Assembly (NCBI RefSeq): GCF_010548375.1
Contig: NZ_JAAGLY010000001.1
Coordinates: 1 to 64,000 of the forward strand
Reading direction: 5' to 3'
From: Streptomyces sp. SID13726
GTDB taxonomy: Bacteria > Actinomycetota > Actinomycetes > Streptomycetales > Streptomycetaceae
Length of the DNA stretch: 64,000 nt
A program made the translations under genes and the position numbers. Positions 35,755 through 44,950 of the stretch are shown here, in pieces. The notes under the pieces were generated by a model. The model was not told where the DNA came from. It was given only the letters and a program-made list of their open reading frames with translations, and ran no database searches. Position 1 is the first letter of the stretch; each line of letters opens with the position of its first letter.

Positions 35755-37359
35755 TCAGCGCGAACCGGCCCCCGCGCTCGCCTCGGCCTTGGCCGGAGGC
35801 CCGCCGAGCGCCGTCTCCGCCGCCGAGTACAGGTCCGCCGGGCGGACCCCGCTCAGGGCCGTCACCAGGTGACCGTCGGGCCGTACGAGAAGGACCGTGT
35901 GCGGGGCCGCGCCCGGGTACTCCTCGGCCACCAGCAGCTCGGCGGAGTGCGGCAGCGCGGTCACCGCGGCGGCCAGCCGGGGCATGATTCCGGCGGTCAC
36001 CCAGTGCTTTCGCTCCCACACCCCGGTGCCCGGCGCGACCAGGAGGACGAGCAGCGCGCCCCGGCCCAGGCGGTCGTGCAGGCGTACGAACGAGCCGTCC
36101 TCGGCGGTGACCCGGACATCCGCGACCGAGGCCCCCGGGGGTGTGTCGACGGGCACCTCTCCTTCGAGGTGCCGGGGGGCGAGGGGTGAGTCGGCGTACG
36201 CCCCCGGCGCACCGAGGAGGCCGCGCCCCAGGTGACCGTCCGTGAGCAACGCGTCATGGCCGCGGCCCGAGCCCGGGACCACCGCGCGCAGACCCCCGCC
36301 GCCGCGTAGCAGCGGCAGCGCCTGGTCGGCCGCGCGCAGCCGTCCGGCGACGGCCGCGCGCCGCTCGGCCTGGTAACTGTCGAGAAGTGCCTCGTGCGCC
36401 CCGTGGTGCCACGCCAGGGACAGCTTCCAGGCGAGGTTGTCGGCGTCCCTGAGGCCCTCGTCGAGGCCCTGGGTGCCGAGCGCCCCGAGGCAGTGCGCCG
36501 AGTCCCCGGCGAGGAAGACGCGGCCCGCGCGCCAACGGCGGGCCAGCCGGTGGTGCACGGTGTGGACCCCGGTGTCGAGGAGTTCGTACGACGGCGTCGG
36601 GCCGCCGGTCCAGCCCGCCAGGGTCTCCCGGACGCGGGCCACGAGGAGTTCGGGTGTGACCAGGTCCTTGCCGGGCGGCAGCAGCCAGTCCAGGCGCCAC
36701 ACCCCGTCGGGAAGCGGGCGGGCGGTGACCTCCCCGGCCGACGCCCCGGACGTCCGCCACGGCGGCATCCGGTGCAGCAACGCCTGGTCCTCCCAAGGGA
36801 GTTCGGTACGCAGGGCGGCGACCGCGTGGCGCTCCACCGCCGTACGGCCCGGGAAGCGGATGTCCTGGAGCTTGCGTACCGTGGAGCGCGGGCCGTCGCA
36901 GCCGACCAGGTAACTCCCGCGCCACCAGGTGCCCTTGGGGCCGCGAGTGTGGGCGGTGACGCCCGAGGGCTCCTGCTCGATGCCGTCGAGCCTGCTGTCC
37001 GCGGTGATCCTCACCAGCCGCTCGCCGGCGAGGGCGGCGCGCAGGGCGTTCGTCAGGACGTGCTGGGCGAGGTGCAGGGGAGCGTCCGCGGTCTCCGCGA
37101 ACTCGACCTCGCGCATCACCTGCTTGCGGCGCATGGACCGCCATCCGGCCCAGTGCACCCCCAGCTCGGCGAGCGGCACCCCGGTCAGCCGGGCCATGAG
37201 GGCGGCGGTGTCCTCGTGCAGTACGGCGGTGCGGGCCAGGCGGGGTTCGTCCTTGCCGGGTCCCTCGTCGAGGATCACGGAGGGGACCTCCTGACGCGCC
37301 AGCGCCAGGGCGAGCGTGAGCCCGACGGGCCCCGCTCCGACGATGATCACCGGGTCCAC
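35755..37359 (-). CDS. FAD-dependent aromatic monooxygenase (class A flavoprotein)
   Basis: 534 residues. The FAD-binding GxGxxG motif (IIVGAGPVGLTLALALARQ) opens the protein. The second FAD motif GRVFLAGDSAHCLGALGTQGLDEGLRDADNLAWKL is near 285-320, and a thioredoxin-like C-terminal domain (about 395-530) is typical of the phenol/3-HPP hydroxylase group. One point is odd: many relatives have H-x-PPxGGxGxN where this has HCLGALGTQGLDEG. GTG 37359 gives the normal start. The substrate is unknown, and no aromatic pathway genes are adjacent. Confidence 0.9.
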   Translation of the reverse strand: MDPVIIVGAGPVGLTLALALARQEVPSVILDEGPGKDEPRLARTAVLHEDTAALMARLTGVPLAELGVHWAGWRSMRRKQVMREVEFAETADAPLHLAQHVLTNALRAALAGERLVRITADSRLDGIEQEPSGVTAHTRGPKGTWWRGSYLVGCDGPRSTVRKLQDIRFPGRTAVERHAVAALRTELPWEDQALLHRMPPWRTSGASAGEVTARPLPDGVWRLDWLLPPGKDLVTPELLVARVRETLAGWTGGPTPSYELLDTGVHTVHHRLARRWRAGRVFLAGDSAHCLGALGTQGLDEGLRDADNLAWKLSLAWHHGAHEALLDSYQAERRAAVAGRLRAADQALPLLRGGGGLRAVVPGSGRGHDALLTDGHLGRGLLGAPGAYADSPLAPRHLEGEVPVDTPPGASVADVRVTAEDGSFVRLHDRLGRGALLVLLVAPGTGVWERKHWVTAGIMPRLAAAVTALPHSAELLVAEEYPGAAPHTVLLVRPDGHLVTALSGVRPADLYSAAETALGGPPAKAEASAGAGSR

Positions 37360-37467
37360 GGCGCGGCGCCCCCTGACCGCGGCGGAGTCCCGAGGGACGT
37401 ATGTGAACAGGAGGTTGGAGCAGGGTGCACGATCACAGAACGTATGCAACCCATTGCCGGTGCTTGC

Positions 37468-37530
37468 GTCAAGTGACGGAGGGCAGTGGCGATCATGCCA
37501 CTGCCCTCCGTGCCCCTCAAGCCACTTGAC
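37468..37530 (-). terminator. Terminator hairpin after gluD
   Basis: A perfect 13-bp stem (37478-37490 with 37497-37509) and 6-base loop, inside an outer 8-bp pairing (37468-37475 with 37523-37530). It lies just after the gluD stop on the minus strand. Confidence 0.8.
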
Positions 37531-37541
37531 TGTGCATCAGA

Positions 37542-38483
37542 TCATCGGGGCGGCTTGTCGGTGAAGGTGAATCCGCTCGGGCCGCCGCCCTCACCGCCGG
37601 TCCCGAAGGTGCCGCCCACCGCCGCCGGGTTGATCTCCGTGTCCTCGCCCAGCACCGCGCCCGTGCTCTTCTTGCTGCGCCGCAGCCTCTGCTCCAGCCA
37701 GCTCGCGAAGCTGGTGAGGATGAAGTTCACGATGATGTAGATGATCGCGACCACGATGAAGCTGGGGATGACGTTGGCGTAGTTGGCCGCCAGCGTCTGA
37801 CGCCCGTTGAGCAGCTCGGTGAAGCCCAGCATCACGCCGCCCAGCGCGGTGTCCTTCACGATGACGACCAGCTGGCTGACGATCGCCGGCAGCATCGCGG
37901 TGACCGCCTGCGGGAGCAGGATGTTGGTCATCGTCTGGCCCTTGCGTAGGCCGACCGCGTAGGCCGCCTCCGTCTGTCCTCGGGGCAGCGAGAGGATGCC
38001 GGCCCGGACGACCTCGGCGAGCACCGAGGCGTTGTAGAGCACCAGGCCGGTGACGACGGCGTACAGGGGGCGTTCCTCGCTGCTGATGTTCAGGGAGGAG
38101 CGGACGTAGAGCTCGTTGGCGAACAGCATCAGCAACAGGACCGGGATGGCCCGGAAGAACTCGACCACCGTGCCGGCCGCACCGCGCACCCAGGCGTGGT
38201 CGGACATCCGCGCGATGCCGAAGACCGCGCCCAGGGGCAGGGCGATGACCATGGAGATCGCCGCGGCCTTCAGGGTGTTGCCCAGACCGGGCAGCAGGTA
38301 GGTGGTCCAGGCCTCGCCCGTGGTGAAGGGCTGCCAGAGGTCCCACTCCAGCTGCTTCTTGTCGTCCATCGTCCGCCACACCCACCACAGCAGGAGGGCG
38401 AGCAGGAGGACGAAGACGACCGACAGGAGGACGTTGCGCCGTTTGGCGCGGGGTCCCGGAGTGTCGTAGAGGACCGAGCTCAT
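37542..38483 (-). CDS. gluD: Glutamate ABC transporter permease GluD
   Basis: 313 residues, a HisM/GlnP-type permease. One N-terminal membrane segment is followed by about five in the permease domain; the EAA loop (EVVRAGILSLPRGQTEAAYAVGLRKGQTMTNILLPQA) that docks on the ATPase is clear. The C-terminal 50 residues are a Gly/Pro-rich cytoplasmic tail. ATG 38483 overlaps the gluC stop. Confidence 0.93.
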   Translation of the reverse strand: MSSVLYDTPGPRAKRRNVLLSVVFVLLLALLLWWVWRTMDDKKQLEWDLWQPFTTGEAWTTYLLPGLGNTLKAAAISMVIALPLGAVFGIARMSDHAWVRGAAGTVVEFFRAIPVLLLMLFANELYVRSSLNISSEERPLYAVVTGLVLYNASVLAEVVRAGILSLPRGQTEAAYAVGLRKGQTMTNILLPQAVTAMLPAIVSQLVVIVKDTALGGVMLGFTELLNGRQTLAANYANVIPSFIVVAIIYIIVNFILTSFASWLEQRLRRSKKSTGAVLGEDTEINPAAVGGTFGTGGEGGGPSGFTFTDKPPR

Positions 38484-39157
38484 CGCTTCACCGCCAGTCG
38501 CTTGCTCAGCCAGCCCAGGAAGAGGCCGGTGGGCAGGGTCAGCACCACGAAACCGAAGGCGAAGACCGCGCCGATGAGCAGTGTCTGTGCCTCGTTCTCG
38601 ATCATTGTCTTCATCAGGTACGCGGCCTCGGCCACGCCGATCGCGGCCGCCACCGTGGTGTTCTTCGTCAGCGCGATCAGGACGTTGGCCAGCGGGCCGA
38701 TGACCGAGCGGAAGGCCTGCGGCAGCACGATGAGGCGCAGGGTCTGGCTGAAGTTGAGCCCGATCGCGCGGGCCGCCTCGGCCTGGCCGAGCGGCACCGT
38801 GTTGATGCCGGAGCGGATCGCCTCACAGACGAACGCGGCGGTGTAGGCGATGAAACCGAGGATGGCCAGCCGGAAGCTCATGACCTTCACGTCGTCGCCC
38901 GCGCCCAGCGTGATGCGGAAGATGTCGGCGAGGCCGAGAGAGGTGAAGACGATGATGACCGTCAGAGGGATGTTCCGGACGATGTTGACGTAGGCGGTGC
39001 CGAACCCGCGCATCAGTGGGACGGGGCTGACCCGCATCGCGGCCAGCAGGGTCCCCCAGATGAGGGAGCCGATGCCGGAGAAGAAGGTCAGCTTCACCGT
39101 CATCCAGAAGGCGCCCCACAGACTCGGGTCGTCATAGTCTGAAATAAAGTCGAACAC
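38480..39157 (-). CDS. gluC: Glutamate ABC transporter permease GluC
   Basis: 225 residues with about five membrane segments and an EAA loop (EAIRSGINTVPLGQAEAARAIGLNFSQTLRLIVLPQA). GTG 39157 has a GGGAG ribosome site. It pairs with GluD to form the membrane channel. A GC-rich hairpin separates it from gluB. Confidence 0.93.
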   Translation of the reverse strand: MFDFISDYDDPSLWGAFWMTVKLTFFSGIGSLIWGTLLAAMRVSPVPLMRGFGTAYVNIVRNIPLTVIIVFTSLGLADIFRITLGAGDDVKVMSFRLAILGFIAYTAAFVCEAIRSGINTVPLGQAEAARAIGLNFSQTLRLIVLPQAFRSVIGPLANVLIALTKNTTVAAAIGVAEAAYLMKTMIENEAQTLLIGAVFAFGFVVLTLPTGLFLGWLSKRLAVKR

Positions 39158-39203
39158 GATCTCCCGCGCTTCCGGGTGTGTGGCGGAGGTATGAGGGGGC
39201 GCG

Positions 39204-39241
39204 ACGCGCCGCCGCCCTGATCGCGGCGGGCGGCGGGGCGC
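39204..39241 (-). promoter_or_regulatory. GC-rich hairpin between gluB and gluC
   Basis: CCGCCGCCC (39209-39217) pairs with GGGCGGCGG (39228-39236), with further pairing outside, 15-50 bases after the gluB stop. Such hairpins often raise binding-protein mRNA relative to permease mRNA by partial termination or by stabilising the 3' end. Confidence 0.5.
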
Positions 39242-39256
39242 CGGTGGATCCCTGCG

Positions 39257-40105
39257 TTACTTGACGATGACGCCGATCTTCGGGGCTTGCTCGTTCTTGT
39301 AGCCGGCCGGGCCGAAGTTGGCGTCGACCGCCTTCTGCCAGGAGCCGTCGCTGACCATCTTCTCCAGGGCGGTGTTGATCTTGTTGACGGTGGCGGTGTC
39401 GCCCTTCTTCACGCCGATGCCGTAGTTCTCGTTGCTCAGCTTGAGGCCGGCGAGCTTGAACTGACCCTTGTACTTGTCCTGGGCGGCGAAGCCCGCGAGG
39501 ATCGAGTCGTCCGTGGTCAGCGCGTCGACGGCGCCGCTCTGGAGACCGGCGATGCACTCCGAGTAGCCGGAGTACTCACGCAGCTGGGCCTTCGGGGCGA
39601 AGTCGTCCTTGACGTTCTGCGCCGAGGTCGAACCGGTCACGGAACACAGCTTCTCGCCGTTGAGGTCCGTGGCCTCGCTGATCTTGGAGTCCTTCTTGAC
39701 CAGCAGGTCCTGGTGGGCCAGCAGGTACGGGCCGGCGAAGTCGACCTTCTTCTTGCGCTCGTCGTTGATCGAGTAGGTGGCGGCGATGAACTTCACGTCG
39801 CCGCGGGCGAGCGCGTTCTCACGGTCGGCGCTCTTGGTCTCGACCCAGTCGATCTGGTTCGCGTTGTAGCCGAGCTGCTTGGCCACGTAGGTCGCGACGT
39901 CCACGTCGAAGCCGGAGAACGACCCGTCGGGCTTCTTCAGACCGAGACCGGGCTGGTCGTACTTGATGCCGATCTTGATCTTGCCGCCACCACCGGAGGA
40001 ACCGGAGTCGGAGCTGTCGTCCTTGCTGTCGCCGCCGCAGGCGGTCGCGGACAGGGCGAGGGCGAGGACGGCTGCCGAGGCGGCGGTGACCTTGCGGAGC
40101 TTCAT
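39257..40105 (-). CDS. gluB: Glutamate-binding lipoprotein GluB
   Basis: A 282-residue solute-binding lipoprotein. The signal peptide ends in a lipobox LSATACGG with the lipidated cysteine at 23, followed by a Ser/Gly/Asp linker. The type 3 amino-acid-binding fold shows SGFDVDVATYVAKQLGY, ARGDVKFIAATYSI-ERKKKVDFAGPY and AQNVKDDF. ATG 40105 has AAAGGA seven bases upstream; another ATG nine bases earlier is less well placed. Confidence 0.94.
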   Translation of the reverse strand: MKLRKVTAASAAVLALALSATACGGDSKDDSSDSGSSGGGGKIKIGIKYDQPGLGLKKPDGSFSGFDVDVATYVAKQLGYNANQIDWVETKSADRENALARGDVKFIAATYSINDERKKKVDFAGPYLLAHQDLLVKKDSKISEATDLNGEKLCSVTGSTSAQNVKDDFAPKAQLREYSGYSECIAGLQSGAVDALTTDDSILAGFAAQDKYKGQFKLAGLKLSNENYGIGVKKGDTATVNKINTALEKMVSDGSWQKAVDANFGPAGYKNEQAPKIGVIVK

Positions 40106-40180
40106 GGTGAACATCCTTTGGGTGGTGAAGAGATGAGAGCCGTCGGTGGTCGGTCCGGGTGGCACGTCAGTGGTGGCGCG

Positions 40181-40957
40181 TCAGTGGTGCAGGATCTTCG
40201 ACAGGAAGTCCTTGGCACGGTCGCTGCGCGGATTGCTGAAGAACTGGTCGGGCGCAGCCTCCTCGACGATCCGGCCGTCCGCCATGAACACCACGCGGTT
40301 TGCAGCCGATCGTGCGAACCCCATCTCGTGCGTGACGACGATCATCGTCATGCCGTCGCGGGCGAGCTGCTGCATCACCTCGAGGACCTCGTTGATCATC
40401 TCAGGGTCGAGCGCCGACGTGGGCTCGTCGAAGAGCATGACCTTGGGGTCCATGGCCAGCGCCCGCGCGATGGCGACACGCTGCTGCTGGCCGCCGGACA
40501 GCTGGGCGGGGTACTTGTCCGCCTGGGTGGCGACACCGACCCGGTCCAGCAGGGCGCGCGCCTTCTCCTCGGCCTGCTTCTTGTCGGCCTTGCGGACCTT
40601 GATCTGGCCCAGCATCACGTTCTCGAGCACGGTCTTGTGCGCGAACAGGTTGAAGGACTGGAAGACCATGCCGACGTCGGCGCGCAGGCGGGCCAGTTCC
40701 TTGCCTTCCTGGGGCAACGGCTTGCCGTCGATGACGATCGAGCCCGTGTCGATCGTCTCCAGGCGGTTGATGGTGCGGCACAGGGTGGACTTTCCGGACC
40801 CTGAGGGTCCGATGACCACGACGACCTCGCCGCGGGCGATCGTCAGGTCGATGTCCTGGAGTACGTGCAACGCGCCGAAATGCTTGTTGACGCTCTTCAG
40901 GACGACCAGTTCGCCGGTCGCGGCCACATCTTCCTTGGCCACCGATACTTCGGTCAT
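40181..40957 (-). CDS. gluA: Glutamate ABC transporter ATP-binding protein GluA
   Basis: A 258-residue ATPase: Walker [10 protein letters not shown] (about 50-58), Q loop VFQSFNLF, signature [15 protein letters not shown], Walker [15 protein letters not shown] and H loop VVTHEM. It energises uptake through GluC/GluD. It is the first gene of gluABCD and divergent from the gluR-gluK two-component system, with repeated TCCGAT motifs between them. Confidence 0.95.
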   Translation of the reverse strand: MTEVSVAKEDVAATGELVVLKSVNKHFGALHVLQDIDLTIARGEVVVVIGPSGSGKSTLCRTINRLETIDTGSIVIDGKPLPQEGKELARLRADVGMVFQSFNLFAHKTVLENVMLGQIKVRKADKKQAEEKARALLDRVGVATQADKYPAQLSGGQQQRVAIARALAMDPKVMLFDEPTSALDPEMINEVLEVMQQLARDGMTMIVVTHEMGFARSAANRVVFMADGRIVEEAAPDQFFSNPRSDRAKDFLSKILHH

Positions 40958-41050
40958 CGCTCTCTGGCTCCGTCCTCCTCGGTTTCGGAGGACAGTAGTA
41001 ACCCCATGCGACCAGCGTCATTAGTCTTGAGGGGAATCTGAGCATCACGA

Positions 41051-41240
41051 TCCGATAGCAATCGGACACGTGTCGTAGCACTTGTCAGCAGTACGCATAT
41101 CGGCCGGGTAACGGAACCGCGGCGCAACCGGAAGCTACTTGACGCCGTCCTCTTCCATCAGCATGACTGCACGGTGCGTACGCGCGCAGGCGCACGGGTG
41201 TTTGTACCCATCCACTACATATTCCGATAGTACGTCCGAT
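41051..41240. promoter_or_regulatory. gluA-gluR divergent control region with TCCGAT repeats
   Basis: A perfect inverted repeat TCCGATAGCAATCGGA lies at 41051-41066, upstream of gluA. TCCGATAG recurs at 41223-41230 and TCCGAT at 41235-41240, close to gluR. A candidate gluR promoter is TTGTAC (41202-41207), 18 bases, GATAGT (41226-41231), which overlaps one copy. These are plausible binding sites for GluR. Confidence 0.5.
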
Positions 41241-41258
41241 GGACCGAAGGGGGCCGGA

Positions 41259-41945
41259 GTGCGACTTCTCCTCGTCGAGGACGACAACCACGTGGCCGCC
41301 GCGCTGTCCGCGGTCCTCGCCCGGCACGGCTTCGACGTCACACACGCGCGCAGTGGCGAGGAGGCCCTCCAGGCGCTGGTTCCCGAGGTGGACGGCTTCG
41401 GGGTCGTCCTGCTCGACCTCGGTCTGCCCGACCAGGACGGCTACGAGGTGTGCGGCAAGATCCGCAAGCGCACCAGCACGCCGGTGATCATGGTGACCGC
41501 CCGTTCCGACGTGCGGTCCCGTATCCACGGCCTGAACCTCGGCGCGGACGACTACGTGGTGAAGCCGTACGACACGGGGGAGCTGCTCGCCCGTATCCAC
41601 GCCGTCAGCCGCCGCACCGCCCACGAGGACGTCCCGGACGGTGTCGACACCGCGCTCGTCCTCGGCGCGGTCCGCATCGAGCTGCCGACCCGTCAGGTCA
41701 CCGTCGGCGGTACGGTCGTCCAGCTCACCCGCAAGGAGTTCGACCTGCTCGCCCTCCTCGCCCAGCGCCCCGGTGTCGTCTTCCGGCGTGAACAGATCAT
41801 CAGCGAGGTCTGGCGCACGAGCTGGGAGGGCACGGGGCGCACGCTGGAGGTGCATGTGGCGTCCCTGCGGGCGAAGTTGAGGATGCCGGCGCTGATCGAG
41901 ACCGTGCGGGGTGTGGGGTACCGGCTGGTCGGACCGGTGGGATGA
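41259..41945 (+). CDS. gluR: Response regulator GluR, OmpR family
   Basis: 228 residues: a receiver domain (LLLVEDD, phospho-accepting Asp53 in LLDLGLPDQDGY, lysine in DDYVVKPYD) and an OmpR/PhoB winged helix (about 135-225, LTRKEFDLLALLAQRPGVVFRREQI, VRGVGYRLV). GTG 41259 follows a purine-rich ribosome site. In Streptomyces coelicolor the system next to gluABCD senses glutamate and controls its uptake; the same order holds here. Confidence 0.92.
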   Translation: MRLLLVEDDNHVAAALSAVLARHGFDVTHARSGEEALQALVPEVDGFGVVLLDLGLPDQDGYEVCGKIRKRTSTPVIMVTARSDVRSRIHGLNLGADDYVVKPYDTGELLARIHAVSRRTAHEDVPDGVDTALVLGAVRIELPTRQVTVGGTVVQLTRKEFDLLALLAQRPGVVFRREQIISEVWRTSWEGTGRTLEVHVASLRAKLRMPALIETVRGVGYRLVGPVG

Positions 41946-42045
41946 GGGTGCGGAGCGAGGCGGTGGACGCGGGTGAGCGGGGCGGTGCCGGTGCCCGCGT
42001 GAGCGGTGGTTCTCACGCGCCCTCGGACAGGGCGTAGGCGGCGGC

Positions 42046-43428
42046 GTGCGGACTCGGCTTCTTCCGTTGCTCATCGTGCTGATGGCGGCCGTCCTGCTGG
42101 CACTCGGCGTACCGCTCGCCATCGGGGTCGCGGCGGCTCAGCAGCAGAAGGTCGTCGTCGACCGGATCGACGACACGGCGCACTTCGCCGCACTGGCGCA
42201 GTTCGTGACCGACGCGTCGGACGAGCGCCTGGAGACGCTGGAGAGCGAACTCACCAGCTATTACAGGGTTTACGGCATCCGCGCCGGGGTGTTCTACGAC
42301 GGCGACGTGCCGATGGCCACCGCACCGCGCGGATGGTTCCTGCCCCGCGAGGGCGAGGTGCGCGACGCGTTCGGCGAGGCGCTGCTCAGCCGCCGCAGTC
42401 AGGACCCGAAGCAGGTGTGGCCGTGGCAGCGGGGCCGTCTCGTCGTCGCGTCGCCGGTGATCCGGGACGGTGACGTGGTCGCGGTGGTCGTCACCGACTC
42501 GCCCACCGGCCAGATGCGTTCGCGCATCCTGCACGGCTGGCTCGTCATCTTCGCGGGCGAACTCGCCGCCATGCTGCTGGCCGTCGGCGCCGCCCTGCGG
42601 CTGACCGGCTGGGTGCTCCGGCCCGTACGGGTCCTCGACGCCACCACCCACGACATCGCCACCGGACGGCTCAAGTCCCGGGTCGCGGCGGCCGGCGGTC
42701 CCCCCGAACTCCAGCGCCTGGCACGGTCGTTCAACGAGATGGCGGACAACGTCGAGGACGTGCTGGAACAGCAGCGCGCCTTCGTCGCCGACGCCTCGCA
42801 CCAACTCCGCAACCCGCTCGCCGCGTTGCTCTTGCGCATCGAACTGCTCGCCTTCGAACTCCCCGAGGGCAACACCGAGATCGCGTCGGTGCAGGCGGAG
42901 GGAAAGCGCCTCGCCCAGGTCCTCGACGACCTCCTCGACCTCGCCCTCGCCGAGCACACCGAGGCCGACCTGAGGATCACCGACATCGGCGAGCTGACCG
43001 CCGAGCGGGTCGCCGCGTGGACCCCCACCGCCGAGGCCAAGGGTGTGCGCCTGGTGGGGAGTTGCCCGCCCACCACCGCCTGGGCCGACCCGGTCACCCT
43101 GTCCAGCGCCCTCGACGCGGTGATCGACAACGCGCTGAAGTTCACGCCGAAGGACGAGAGCGTCGAGGTCACGGTGGCCGCCGACGGCGACACCTCCACG
43201 GTCGTGGTCACCGACCGCGGCCCCGGACTCACCGAAGAGGAACTCGCCCGCGTCGGCGACCGGTTCTGGCGCAGCGGGCGCCACCAGAACATCAAGGGCT
43301 CCGGGCTCGGCCTGTCCATCTCCCGGGCGCTGCTCGCCGCGGGCGGCGGTTCGATCGCGTACGGCCCGCACGACCCGCACGGCCTGGTGGTGACCGTGTC
43401 GGTGCCCCGCAGCCGCCCTACGGCTTGA
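42046..43428 (+). CDS. gluK: Sensor histidine kinase GluK
   Basis: 460 residues: membrane segment 1 (about 7-30), extracytoplasmic sensor (about 31-160) that would meet extracellular glutamate, membrane segment 2 (about 162-190), HAMP, HisKA with His252 in ASHQLRNPLAALL, and HATPase (DNALKFT, DRGPGL, GSGLGLSI). GTG 42046 is 100 bases after gluR. Its last 11 bases overlap the end of the convergent TAXI gene. Confidence 0.92.
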   Translation: MRTRLLPLLIVLMAAVLLALGVPLAIGVAAAQQQKVVVDRIDDTAHFAALAQFVTDASDERLETLESELTSYYRVYGIRAGVFYDGDVPMATAPRGWFLPREGEVRDAFGEALLSRRSQDPKQVWPWQRGRLVVASPVIRDGDVVAVVVTDSPTGQMRSRILHGWLVIFAGELAAMLLAVGAALRLTGWVLRPVRVLDATTHDIATGRLKSRVAAAGGPPELQRLARSFNEMADNVEDVLEQQRAFVADASHQLRNPLAALLLRIELLAFELPEGNTEIASVQAEGKRLAQVLDDLLDLALAEHTEADLRITDIGELTAERVAAWTPTAEAKGVRLVGSCPPTTAWADPVTLSSALDAVIDNALKFTPKDESVEVTVAADGDTSTVVVTDRGPGLTEEELARVGDRFWRSGRHQNIKGSGLGLSISRALLAAGGGSIAYGPHDPHGLVVTVSVPRSRPTA

Positions 43429-44413
43429 CCGAGCGGTAGTAGCGCCGGGCACCGTCGTGCAGGGGCACCGGGTCGGTGTAGATCGCCGTACGCACGTCGA
43501 CGAGCTGGGCGGAGTGGACGTGGCGGCCGATGCCGTCCCGGCTCTTGAGGACGGTCCGGGTCAGCCACTCGGTGAGCTCGGGGTCCATGTCCTCGCGGGT
43601 GATGAGCAGGTTGGACACGGCCATCGTCGGCACGGTCGTGTTGTTCTGGACGGACGGGTAGGCCGACGCGGGCATGTTGGTGGCCCGGTAGTAGCGGGTG
43701 GCCGAGCCGTCGACGTGCAGCCGGGACACGAGGGACGGCGGGATCGGGACGAACCGGAACGCCGAGCGCTCGGCGAGCTGCTTCAGGCCGTCGGTGGGCA
43801 GGCCGCCGGACCAGAAGAACGCGTCCAGTCCGTGACCGAGCAGTCTGGGACCGGTGTCGATGCCCTCGGCGCGGGGCTGGATGTCCTTGCCGGGGTCGAG
43901 CCCCGCGGCCTTCAGGACGCGGTCCGCTATCAGCCGTACACCGGAGTTGACGGGACCGATGGAGACCCGCTTGCCCTTCAGGTCGGCCACGCTGCGGATG
44001 TCCGAGTCGGCCGGGACGACGAGCTGGACGTAGTCGTCGTAGAGGCGGGCCACTCCGCGCAGCTGGTCGGCGCCGCGGCCGTGGTTCTGCTGGTAGGTCT
44101 CGACCGCGTCGGCCGCGGCGATGGTGAAGTCGGCCTTGCCGGTGGCCACGCGCTCGACGTTCTCCTGGGACCCCGCGCTGGTCAGGAGCTTCACCTTCAG
44201 GTCGGGCATGTCCTTGCGGAACTCCTTGCGCAGCAGGTCGCCGTACTTCTGGTAGACGCCTGCCCGGGTGCCGGTGCTGAAGGTGATGGTGCCGCTCGGG
44301 GGCTCCTCGCCGAGGGGGAGCAGCCAGCACAGCAGCAGGCCGAGGGCCACGGCACCGGCCGCCGCGGTCTGGAGCGCTCGGCGGCGGCCGAGGCGCGGGA
44401 ACGGCTTGGACAT
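43418..44413 (-). CDS. TAXI family TRAP-type solute-binding protein
   Basis: 331 residues with a twin-arginine-like start (GRRRALQTAAAGAVALGLLLCWLLPL) that acts as signal or anchor, then the TAXI fold (TITFSTGTRAGVYQKYGDLL, KADFTIAAADAVE, KGKRVSIGPVNSGVRLIADRVLKAAGL). TAXI proteins usually serve TRAP transporters; no TRAP permease gene is in this window, so it may work with a distant one or as a sensor partner of GluK, which it faces. ATG 44413 is the start. Confidence 0.88.
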   Translation of the reverse strand: MSKPFPRLGRRRALQTAAAGAVALGLLLCWLLPLGEEPPSGTITFSTGTRAGVYQKYGDLLRKEFRKDMPDLKVKLLTSAGSQENVERVATGKADFTIAAADAVETYQQNHGRGADQLRGVARLYDDYVQLVVPADSDIRSVADLKGKRVSIGPVNSGVRLIADRVLKAAGLDPGKDIQPRAEGIDTGPRLLGHGLDAFFWSGGLPTDGLKQLAERSAFRFVPIPPSLVSRLHVDGSATRYYRATNMPASAYPSVQNNTTVPTMAVSNLLITREDMDPELTEWLTRTVLKSRDGIGRHVHSAQLVDVRTAIYTDPVPLHDGARRYYRSVKP

Positions 44414-44515
44414 GCCCGTGATCCTGCCAGGGGGCGAGGGGAGCTGGCCAGGGGCGGCTGCCCGCGGCGGCCGTACGGCGGCGAAGGGGGCGCGCGGTGC
44501 ATCTAGAGTCGGCGC

Positions 44516-44950
44516 ATGAGTTCATCCCCCGCATCTCCCGCATCCCCCGCCGATCTCGTCCGTGCCTTCCATCTCGCCTTCGGGCTGGACGCCCGCAGTA
44601 CTCCTACGGCGGTCCCGTCCGAGCTGGCCGCGCAGCGGGGGCGGTTGCTGGCGGAGGAGGCCGCGGAGGTGGCCGAGGTGGCGGTCGGCGGGCCGCTGGA
44701 CCGGCTGGCGCACGAGCTGGCCGACGTCGTGTACGTGGCGTACGGCACCGCACTCGTCCACGGCATCGACCTCGACGCGGTGATCGCCGAGGTGCACCGG
44801 TCCAACATGACCAAGCTGGGCCCCGACGGACAGATCGCCCGACGCGAGGACGGCAAGGTGCTCAAGGGGGAGCACTACGAGGCGCCGGACGTCTCGGGCG
44901 TGCTGCGTCGGCAGGGCTGGGTGACCGGTGCCGGGCTCGCCGAGGGGTGA
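44516..44950 (+). CDS. MazG-like nucleotide pyrophosphohydrolase
   Basis: A 144-residue all-alpha NTP-PPase of the MazG-like type. The metal-binding motif is visible as RLLAEEAAEVAE (EExxE) and HELADVVYVAYGTAL (ExxD), followed by the family's HRSNMTKLGPDG block. It probably hydrolyses a house-cleaning nucleotide. TAGAGT ends six bases before ATG 44516, indicating leaderless translation. A tandem repeat array begins at its stop codon. Confidence 0.9.
   Translation: MSSSPASPASPADLVRAFHLAFGLDARSTPTAVPSELAAQRGRLLAEEAAEVAEVAVGGPLDRLAHELADVVYVAYGTALVHGIDLDAVIAEVHRSNMTKLGPDGQIARREDGKVLKGEHYEAPDVSGVLRRQGWVTGAGLAEG

Noticed and set aside
40160..40195. GTCAGTGGTG repeats near the gluA stop as RecA-NDp promoters
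   Set aside because: No TTG start, no TAGNNT at eight bases, and no plus-strand gene follows.
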